From Verrucomicrobiota bacterium (GTDB taxonomy: Bacteria > Verrucomicrobiota > Verrucomicrobiia > Opitutales > Opitutaceae), in the NCBI GenBank assembly GCA_023443985.1, contig JAEZSJ010000011.1, forward strand, positions 1 to 16,057: a stretch of 16,057 nt of DNA, written 5' to 3'. This document shows, piece by piece, positions 1 through 6,179 of this stretch. Below the pieces are notes generated by a model that had not been told where the DNA came from, ran no database searches, and saw nothing but the letters and a program-made list of their open reading frames with translations. How positions within the stretch are numbered: position 1 is the stretch's first letter; the number at the start of each line of letters is the position of its first letter. Both the position numbers and the translations under genes were made by a program.

Positions 1-390
1 CCGCGAAACGCTTCCTACGCCGATGAGATCCGTCGGCTGGACTCCGCAGACGCCGATGCAGACGTCGAGAGGCGAACCAAACAGGGAAACTGGATGTTCC
101 TCGGGTGCTTTTCCGATGATGACGATCCGGGGTCGATGTATGTCCCTGGGCTTACTGCTGACGAGGGGGTTGAGTTACTCGAGTCCGGGCAGTTTGAGGT
201 GGAGGCGTATTACGACCAACGCGCATTCTACGTCTTCCAGTTCGTGGGCGATCCGGCGCCATGGATCGATGCAAAGTGGCGCTACGCCGAGAGAGTGAAC
301 CAATCATTGGTGAAGAAGATCAGGGCGACGGGACGAGTGGGTGCCTCGATCGCCAATCCGGTCCCACCGGCGCGAGCCGGGAGCAGATGA
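1..390 (+). CDS. Hypothetical protein, 5' end outside the window
   Basis: This frame is open from the first base and ends at TGA 388-390, giving at least 129 residues; the first in-window ATG is at 94. I do not recognise the family. The visible part is acidic in its first half (a run of four Asp in FSDDDDPGSM) and aromatic in the middle (FEVEAYYDQRAFYVFQFVG), which looks like a small folded soluble protein. The last 20 or so residues (RVGASIANPVPPARAGSR) look low-complexity and may be an eroded or read-through tail. GC is about 58% in the line counted (121-180), below the neighbouring enzymes. No signal peptide or membrane segment is visible in the part present. It lies 75 bp upstream of the hydrogenase-like gene on the same strand, but nothing links the two functionally. 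It could be a small immunity-type or uncharacterised orphan protein. Confidence 0.5.
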   Translation, partial: PRNASYADEIRRLDSADADADVERRTKQGNWMFLGCFSDDDDPGSMYVPGLTADEGVELLESGQFEVEAYYDQRAFYVFQFVGDPAPWIDAKWRYAERVNQSLVKKIRATGRVGASIANPVPPARAGSR

Positions 391-400
391 TCCCCACCGC

Positions 401-430
401 GCCCTTCGTTCTCTTCGTTGCCTTCTGTCG
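401..430 (+). repeat. Pyrimidine-rich leader repeat, copy 1
   Basis: A 30-bp element matches 29 of 30 positions with the minus-strand sequence 6100-6071; the only difference is G versus C at its twentieth base. It is built of three imperfect 9-nt units: CTTCGTTCT, CTTCGTTGC and CTTCTGTCG. It ends 35 nt before the ATG of the hydrogenase-like gene, the same spacing that copy 2 has to the DUF5107 gene. It could be a dispersed intergenic repeat or a leader/translation element. Confidence 0.75.
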
Positions 431-465
431 CCTCCGAATCCCCGAAACACTGAGCCCTTCCCGCC

Positions 466-1305
466 ATGTTCGTACTCGATACCATCACCCATCGACTGAA
501 GGCCGGCTGCGCGACCATGGCGTACCCGGACGGGCCGGCGCCGGCGTTGCCGGACCGGCACGGCGGGGCGCTGCGCGTCGACGGCGCGAAGTGCGCGGAC
601 GGGTGCACGGCGTGCCTGCCGGTGTGTCCGACGCAGGCGATCACGCGCGAGGCCGGCAAGCCGGTGGCACTCGATCTCGGGCGCTGCCTGTTCTGTGCGG
701 AGTGCGTGGCGGCGTGCCCGAACGGGGCGATCGTCCAGACGCGCGACCATCGGTTGGCGGTGCGGCGACGCGAGGATCTCGTCCTCGGCGCGCCAGGGCA
801 GGAGGAACTGCGCTTGGCCGCGGCGCTCGACGCCAAGCTGCGCAAGCTCCTCGGCCGTTCGCTGCGGCTGCGGCAGGTGAGCGCCGGCGGCTGCAACGCC
901 TGTGAGGCCGACATCAACGTGCTCGGCACGATCGGCTGGGATCTGTCGCGGTTCGGCATCCAGTACGTGGCCTCGCCGCGGCACGCCGATGGGCTCATCA
1001 TCACCGGTCCGGTGTCGAAGGGCATGGAGCTCGCGCTCAAGAAGACGTGGGACGCGGTGCCCGGGCCGAAGATAGCGATCGCCGTGGGAGCGTGCGCGAT
1101 CTCCGGAGGTCCTTTCGTGGGGCACCCTGAGACGTGCCAAGGGGCGGAGTCGGTGGTCCCGATCGATCTGTTCATTCCGGGCTGCCCGCCGCACCCGCTG
1201 ACCATTCTCGACGGTCTGCTGCGCATCATCGGCCGGCTCGAAGGCAAGGCCGCCGGGGAAGCGCCGGCGGGTGCGTCCGGGGCCGGACGTTTAGCGGGAG
1301 AGTGA
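466..1305 (+). CDS. HycF/HycG-like fusion: dicluster ferredoxin joined to group 4 hydrogenase (NuoB-type) small subunit
   Basis: The protein has 279 residues in two parts. Residues 1-100 resemble HycF/HyfH: the N-terminus MFVLDTITHRLKAGCATMAYP aligns by eye with that family. Two [4Fe-4S] motifs follow, Cys43/47/50/54 and Cys74/77/80/84. The second is a standard CxxCxxCxxxCP, while the first has one extra residue (CxxxCxxCxxxCP). Residues 135-260 are the 20-kDa small-subunit fold of HycG/HyfI/NuoB, with proximal-cluster ligands Cys143 and Cys146 (GGCNACE), Cys210 (GACAISGG) and Cys240 (PGCPP), plus the SPRHAD motif. Such proteins pass electrons between ferredoxin-type clusters and a NiFe or quinone-reacting partner at the membrane. 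No large subunit or membrane subunit lies in the window. The start is the ATG that gives the HycF-like N-terminus; there is no Shine-Dalgarno. It converges with the PEP-CTERM gene with a 2-bp gap. The domain calls are secure; the physiological role is not. Confidence 0.88.
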   Translation: MFVLDTITHRLKAGCATMAYPDGPAPALPDRHGGALRVDGAKCADGCTACLPVCPTQAITREAGKPVALDLGRCLFCAECVAACPNGAIVQTRDHRLAVRRREDLVLGAPGQEELRLAAALDAKLRKLLGRSLRLRQVSAGGCNACEADINVLGTIGWDLSRFGIQYVASPRHADGLIITGPVSKGMELALKKTWDAVPGPKIAIAVGACAISGGPFVGHPETCQGAESVVPIDLFIPGCPPHPLTILDGLLRIIGRLEGKAAGEAPAGASGAGRLAGE

Positions 1306-1307
1306 TC

Positions 1308-2456
1308 CTACCGGCGAGCGATCCGGCTCGGAGAACGCCGACGCCACACCGCGAGGCAGAGCCCGGCGACCCCGAACAGCGAAGCGTAGGCTGTTGGCTC
1401 TGGAACCTGAACATCGAGCGGATAGTAGTGGATCTCGCTCGTGCCGACCTGCGAGAAGCCTGCCGCGATGATCTGGCCGCTGAAATTTTGCGAGGAGTCG
1501 GCGCGGGTGACCAGAGCGTTGGGAGCAAGCACACTTCCGTAGAGCAGCTGGGCACCGAGCGAGACCGAAGTGGCCTCTGCGAAATTGAAGAGAACGTAAG
1601 GCGAGGCACCTTCTCCCTTATCCTGGAGATTCCAATTGCCGAAGTTCACCGTGCTGCCCGAGACGTCGAAAATGACACTGCTCGTGGAGCTGAGTGTTCC
1701 ATTGATCGATACTTGCGAGATGCTGGCGAACTGAGAGGCGGTGAGATCGATCAGGGTGTAACCCGCGCCGAGGTTGATCGACAGCGCCGTACCGTTCCAG
1801 GTGTATGCGTCGCTTCGCGTTTGGCGGCTATCGGCCAGTGAAGCGACCAGGTTCGACGAGCTCCGGAGCGAGGAGAACTGCGCTCCAAAATCGATCCCCG
1901 AGTTGCGGGTGATGTACGTGGCTGCTTGGGCCACATTGGCTGAGATGCTTGGCTGGGAATGGAACGCGCTGCCTTCCTTCGTGATCTTGAAACGTATTGG
2001 CGAATCCGGCTCCGTGGTCCAGTGGTTGAGGGTGTCGCGCGTGTAGGTGTTCTCATCCCATAGGTGGGTGCCCGCGGTCTGCCCCAGAGTCATCCAGCCG
2101 TTGTTCTGAAGTTTGGCCGTGCCGGTGCTCGTTGTATCGAAGCCGCCTCCTACGACGAGCGTGGTGAAAAAGGGGTCAGTGGCGGCGACCTTGAAGTTGC
2201 CGGCCTTTTCGTGGCCGAACTCGACATTTCCCGAGGTCAGTCTGAGGTCTCCGCCGATGGCGGTCGCGCCGTGCACATGGCCCCCAAACGCCATGTCGCC
2301 TTGCACGAAGACGGTGAAATCGCTGACAAGGATATCGTTGATGGGGTTGAACGCGGCTGTGGCGTCCGCAGCGATCCCCAAGCTCCCAAGCACGGCAGCG
2401 GCCCACGCGATGACGCGTGTCCGAAACAATGAAGGCACAAGCTGCTGTGGGGTCAT
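1308..2456 (-). CDS. PEP-CTERM protein with choice-of-anchor A domain
   Basis: The protein has 382 residues from the ATG at 2456; a GTG 21 codons upstream is possible but would bury the signal peptide. Residues 1-35 form a Sec signal (FRTRVIAWAAAVLGSLGIAADATAA) ending before FNPINDILV. The start of the mature part (DILVSDFTVFVQGDMAFGGHVHGATAIGGDL) matches the choice-of-anchor A family of secreted beta-rich adhesin-like proteins. The rest is Ser/Thr/Asn-rich and beta-prone. The C-terminus is a textbook PEP-CTERM sorting tail: VPEP at about 351-354, a hydrophobic helix, then WRRR. In known systems this tail is recognised by exosortase, and such proteins go to the cell surface or exopolysaccharide. 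No exosortase gene is in the window. GC (about 60% in one counted line) is lower than in the enzymes nearby. It appears to be a single-gene unit on the minus strand. Confidence 0.9.
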   Translation of the reverse strand: MTPQQLVPSLFRTRVIAWAAAVLGSLGIAADATAAFNPINDILVSDFTVFVQGDMAFGGHVHGATAIGGDLRLTSGNVEFGHEKAGNFKVAATDPFFTTLVVGGGFDTTSTGTAKLQNNGWMTLGQTAGTHLWDENTYTRDTLNHWTTEPDSPIRFKITKEGSAFHSQPSISANVAQAATYITRNSGIDFGAQFSSLRSSSNLVASLADSRQTRSDAYTWNGTALSINLGAGYTLIDLTASQFASISQVSINGTLSSTSSVIFDVSGSTVNFGNWNLQDKGEGASPYVLFNFAEATSVSLGAQLLYGSVLAPNALVTRADSSQNFSGQIIAAGFSQVGTSEIHYYPLDVQVPEPTAYASLFGVAGLCLAVWRRRSPSRIARR

Positions 2457-2666
2457 GGCGAGGGAAAGATCAGGGAATCTGTAAATAGGCTGTTTTCCCC
2501 ATGGCAAGGGGTTTTGCACCTCTTACCGGCGAGCGGGTGTTCAGCTCGGCGGGACACGGCAATGAACGCCTTCTGAGGGAGGCGATCGCGGCGGCGGCGT
2601 CATGGGCCACCATGTGGGCTCTCGCTCGGGGCAGATCGGCGCCCGACGATTCACTGGTGCGTTCGC

Positions 2667-5600
2667 CTACGAATTGTCCAAATCGGCGGCGAGGGCATGG
2701 TTCGGGTCGCGGCGGAGGACTTCGGCGAGGAGGGTGGCGGCGCGTTTCGTTTCGCCGAGGCCGAGACGGGCCTGGGCTTCGAGGAACTTCGCGGTCGTGA
2801 GCTGGCGGGCCTGCAGGTCGTCGGCGAAGAGGAGCATCGTCGGCAGCGAGGTGGCGAAATAGTCGATCTTTGCCTCCGCCTTCGCGAGCGCCTGCGCGTA
2901 AGCGAGCAGGTCGCGCAGGAGGCGGTCGGCCGGCGCCTTCTTGCCGAGCCGGCGGAGCGCGAGGGCGGAGTAGTACGTCATCTCCGAGAAGGCGCGCACG
3001 CTCATGTTCTGGAAGTCGCCCTTGAACGTGGCGGCGGCGGTCCAGTGCGCGCGGGCGGCGGTCTTGTCGCCCGCGGCGGCGCAGGCGTCGCCGAGCCAGA
3101 GGTGGATATCACTCTGATTGGCGAGCAGGTGTTTGGCCTCTCCGAGGTTCTCGGGCGCGGCGAGCGCCTGCTCGAAATGCGCGCGGGCGGCGGCGGGATC
3201 GGTGGCGAGTGCGGCGCGGCCGAGGAGGAGGTGCGTGCGAACGTGCTGACCGAGCGACTGGCCTTCGCCGCCTTCCCACGGCTGGAACTTGCGCGACTCC
3301 AGCAACGCCAACGCGGCGGCGGGACGGCCGGTCTGGTTGAGGAGCGTGCAGAGCTCGACGCAGAGATCGTCGCGGGTGCGGACGAGGTCGGCGTGGCGCT
3401 CCAGTTCGCGCAGACGATTGGCAGGCTTGTCGCCGAGGCGTTTCCAGAGTTGGTCGCGCTCGTAGAGCAGGCGGGCGTCGGCGGGGTTGGCGCGGAAGGC
3501 GGCCTCGTAGGCGCGGCGGGCCTTGGTGGGCTGGCCAAGGATGTTGAAATATCCGATACCGAGGTTGCGCCAGGCTACGGCGTTGGCCGGATCGAGGCGC
3601 ACGGCGCGCTCCCAGAGTTTGATCGCCTCGGCGTGGCGGCGGCGGTCGTAGAAGAGATTGCCGAGGTAGAACGGCGCACGGGCGTCGCGTGGCGCGGTGG
3701 CGCTGGCGAACTGGAGGATCGCGATCTCCTCGAGGCGCGCGGGGAAACAGTAGTCGGGCGACGCCTTCGCGGCGGCGGCGAGGTGGGTCGAGACGGATTT
3801 CGCGTCGCCGAGCTGGTGCGCGAGCCAGGCGCGGTAGTAGCTCACGAGCGGCGCGGTACCGTCGGTCGCGGCGGTGTCGGCATCGGCGACGATGCCGAGC
3901 GCCTCGGCGAAGAGTCCGGCGCGAGCCAGGTCGAGTGCGAGGTCGAGGCGGAACTGGTTGTCGGTGGGCAGGGACTGGCCGGCGAGCTGGCGCGCCCAGA
4001 CGTCGAGCGGGTCGAGGCGGAGCGTGTCCTGCAGGAGCGTGTCGGCCTCGGCGGTGCGGCCGAGGCGGCGGAGGACAACGGTCGCCAGTCCGCGGGCACG
4101 GAGGTTGTCGGTGTCGAGGCGGCGGCAACGTTCGAGGTGGGCGAGCGCGGCGGACCAATCGGCGCGGGTGCAGGCGATCTCGGCGAGCGCGAGGTGGCCG
4201 GCGGATTGCCAGGCCTGGTTCCAGGTGGCCTTGGCGTACGCGTCGGTGGCGGCTTCGAGGAGCGCGGCGCGGTCGGCGGAAGCGGCGGCGAGCGCCTGTT
4301 GTTGGAGACAGCGGCCGAGTTGGTAGAGCGCCTCGCCGTCGGCGGGGTTCGGGTTGCGGAAAGTCTGGCGCGCGATGCTGGCGCGGAGGTGCTGCTCGGC
4401 GTTGGCGAACTCGCCGCGGCGCAGGTGCCAGCGGCCGAGCGCGAGGTGGCAACGGGAGTCGCCCGGATCGCGGCGGAGTGCCTCGCGCCAGTAGAGCTCG
4501 GGCTTGCGCGTGGCGTGGCGGTATTGCTCGAGGTGGAGACCGGTGAGGTAGAGTTCGTCGGAGGTCGGGACATCGGCCGGCGCGGGTGGCTCGGTGGCCG
4601 CCTCCTTCGCCAAGGTTTCGGAGGCCGGAGACCTCGCGGTGATCGGCGTGTAGCTGGCGAGGGACCGGCCGTCGGTGGCGAAGACTTCGAGCGTGAGCGT
4701 GGTCGGCTTGGTGCCACGCGGGAGCGGGACGGTCTCGACGAGCGGCTCGGCGGGTGAGAGGTCGCGGGTGAAGGCGGCGAGTTCGGCGGTGCCGCGCCGC
4801 AGGACGACGCGCGCGCCCGGCTGCGGCGCGGTGACGGCGACGCCGAGCTGCGCGGAGTTGCTGGAGGCGCGCAGGCTCAGCGCGGCCTCGGTGTTGGCCT
4901 CCTGTGCCGGGCCGATGCGGCGGATCGGGTACCAGAACTGACTCCAGGTCTTGGTTTCGCCGGGCTGGAGGAAGGAGAAGTCGGGTTGGTTGTCGGTGTA
5001 GACGCCGGCCATGAGCTCGATGTAGGGGCGGTGCTCGCCGCGTTCGTTGGCGTCGGTCAAGTTGCGGTCCCAGGCGTAGCCGAACTCGTGGTTACCCCAG
5101 GTCCACTGCTTCTTGCCGGGGGCGATGTGGCGGTCGGCCACGTGGACGATGCCGGCCTGCTCGCGGTGGTCGTAGCCGCCGAAGAAGTCGGCCCGCGTGC
5201 CCATGCACATGTACGAGGTCGGAACGGGGATGTTGGCGTACCAGGAGAGGTCGTTGGGCGGGTAGTCGCCGGTCGGCACGTACTGGCGCGGCGTCTCGGC
5301 GGCCGGCACGCCGGTGCGGGCGCGGGTGGCGTAGTCGACGCCGTAGTAATGGCCCGAACACAGCGGGAAGGTGCTCATGGCCCGCTTGGCGTGGTCGGCC
5401 ACGTAGGTGGCGTCCGGCGGGAAGAAGGACTGGTAGCGCTCGTGGACCTCGGTGGCGACGTTGGCCCACCAGAGGAAGGTCTGGGTGTCCGTGGTTCGGT
5501 TGTGGACGCGGGCGCGCAGCTCGAGCACGGCGCGGCCCGGCGCGAGGCGGACGCCGTGCATGCCCTTCATGCGGTTCAGCGGCTCGTGTTCGCCGAGCCA

Positions 5601-6035
5601 GACGGTGATCGCGCCGCCGGCCTCCTCCTCGATGGCGACCTCGGTCGGCATGAAGGTGGAGGGACGGTGATGTTGCGGCCAGTTGAACTCGATGCCGCCG
5701 CTGATCCACGGGCCGGCGAGGGCGACGAGGGCAGGCTTGATGACGGGATTGTGGTAGATGGTGTCGTAGCCGTTGGTCTTGTCGACCAGACGGTGGATAC
5801 GGCCGCCCAGGGCGGGCAGGAGCATCACGAGCAGGTATTCGTTCTCCAGATAGATGGCGTCCCACGGCTGCGGGGTCGGGTGCTCCGCGATGCGGTCGAT
5901 GAAGGGCAGAGGGTAGACGCGGCCGCTCGAGCCCTGGTAGACGCGGGTCTCGAGGAACATCGGGTTCTTGTCGGCGGGCTGCGGACGGTAGGTCGGCAGG
6001 ACGACGGTTTCGCGGCGGACGGAGACGGAGGGCAT
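2667..6035 (-). CDS. DUF5107 domain protein with C-terminal TPR array
   Basis: The protein has 1122 residues from the ATG at 6035 (MPSVSVRRETVVLPTY). The frame stays open further upstream to 7061, but that stretch is antisense-like low-complexity sequence inside the GH2 gene. Residues 10-375 are the DUF5107 domain, with family-typical blocks: YQGSSGRVYP (34-42), LPALGGRIH (73-81), AGPWISGGIEFNWPQHHRPS (107-126), WWANVATEVHERYQ (189-202), QWTWGNHEFGYAWDRN (310-325) and MAGVYTDNQPDFSFLQPGE (342-360). A linking beta domain (about 380-490) is followed by tetratricopeptide repeats to the end. The DUF5107 part is thought to have a galactose-mutarotase-like fold and recurs in polysaccharide-utilisation loci. 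No signal peptide is seen, so it is probably cytoplasmic. It is the second gene after GH2, 140 bp downstream, so its role is probably in processing the same sugar. The biochemical activity is not established from sequence. Confidence 0.9.
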   Translation of the reverse strand: MPSVSVRRETVVLPTYRPQPADKNPMFLETRVYQGSSGRVYPLPFIDRIAEHPTPQPWDAIYLENEYLLVMLLPALGGRIHRLVDKTNGYDTIYHNPVIKPALVALAGPWISGGIEFNWPQHHRPSTFMPTEVAIEEEAGGAITVWLGEHEPLNRMKGMHGVRLAPGRAVLELRARVHNRTTDTQTFLWWANVATEVHERYQSFFPPDATYVADHAKRAMSTFPLCSGHYYGVDYATRARTGVPAAETPRQYVPTGDYPPNDLSWYANIPVPTSYMCMGTRADFFGGYDHREQAGIVHVADRHIAPGKKQWTWGNHEFGYAWDRNLTDANERGEHRPYIELMAGVYTDNQPDFSFLQPGETKTWSQFWYPIRRIGPAQEANTEAALSLRASSNSAQLGVAVTAPQPGARVVLRRGTAELAAFTRDLSPAEPLVETVPLPRGTKPTTLTLEVFATDGRSLASYTPITARSPASETLAKEAATEPPAPADVPTSDELYLTGLHLEQYRHATRKPELYWREALRRDPGDSRCHLALGRWHLRRGEFANAEQHLRASIARQTFRNPNPADGEALYQLGRCLQQQALAAASADRAALLEAATDAYAKATWNQAWQSAGHLALAEIACTRADWSAALAHLERCRRLDTDNLRARGLATVVLRRLGRTAEADTLLQDTLRLDPLDVWARQLAGQSLPTDNQFRLDLALDLARAGLFAEALGIVADADTAATDGTAPLVSYYRAWLAHQLGDAKSVSTHLAAAAKASPDYCFPARLEEIAILQFASATAPRDARAPFYLGNLFYDRRRHAEAIKLWERAVRLDPANAVAWRNLGIGYFNILGQPTKARRAYEAAFRANPADARLLYERDQLWKRLGDKPANRLRELERHADLVRTRDDLCVELCTLLNQTGRPAAALALLESRKFQPWEGGEGQSLGQHVRTHLLLGRAALATDPAAARAHFEQALAAPENLGEAKHLLANQSDIHLWLGDACAAAGDKTAARAHWTAAATFKGDFQNMSVRAFSEMTYYSALALRRLGKKAPADRLLRDLLAYAQALAKAEAKIDYFATSLPTMLLFADDLQARQLTTAKFLEAQARLGLGETKRAATLLAEVLRRDPNHALAADLDNS

Positions 6036-6070
6036 GGAGGAAAGGCGGAGGACGGACGACGGAAGACGGA

Positions 6071-6100
6071 CGACAGAAGGGAACGAAGAGAACGAAGGGC
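6071..6100 (-). repeat. Pyrimidine-rich leader repeat, copy 2
   Basis: Read on the minus strand this is the 29/30 match to 401-430. It ends 35 nt before the ATG of the DUF5107 gene. Between element and start codon lies a further C/T-rich run, which on the plus strand contains GACGGACGAC twice (6051-6060 and 6065-6074). The leader has no Shine-Dalgarno. Confidence 0.75.
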
Positions 6101-6121
6101 GGAGTGCGGCTGGCGTTTGCG

Positions 6122-6179
6122 GTAGGGAAGTTCGCCAGAACTTCGAGTGACGAACGAAAGCCTTGGCGGCTTTCGCTAC
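6122..6179 (-). repeat. BIME-like pair of facing REP hairpins with GTAG feet
   Basis: Two short palindromes face each other. On the plus strand the first is GTAG (6122-6125), stem GAAGTTC (6127-6133), loop GCCA, stem GAACTTC (6138-6144). The second is stem CGAAAGCC (6155-6162), a 5-nt loop, stem GGCTTTCG (6168-6175), then CTAC (6176-6179). Read from its own GTAG, each arm fits GTAG-N-GAA-NNN-CGCCA-NNN-CTT. A GTAG tetranucleotide at the foot of a hairpin is the known signature of REP elements mobilised by RAYT (TnpA_REP) transposases; none is encoded here. The TAG inside the right-hand foot is the stop codon of the GH2 gene. In the transcript the hairpins sit between the GH2 and DUF5107 genes. 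Confidence 0.8.

Noticed and set aside
282..1247. 321-codon open frame on the minus strand across the hydrogenase-like gene
   Set aside because: It is antisense to a gene with ten expected iron-sulfur ligand cysteines in place. The antisense product is Ser/Arg/Pro-rich and unrecognisable.
2457..2519. GTG start 21 codons upstream of the PEP-CTERM gene
   Set aside because: It would place 21 polar residues before the signal peptide; the ATG at 2456 fits a secreted protein better.
2697..4757. 686-codon open frame on the plus strand
   Set aside because: It is antisense to the TPR part of the DUF5107 gene. Its translation is Gly/Glu/Val/Arg-rich low-complexity sequence, typical of shadows in GC-rich DNA.
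6051..6074. Two copies of GACGGACGAC as a possible tandem-repeat operator
   Set aside because: They sit in simple purine-rich sequence between the leader repeat and the start codon. Slippage explains them as well as selection does.
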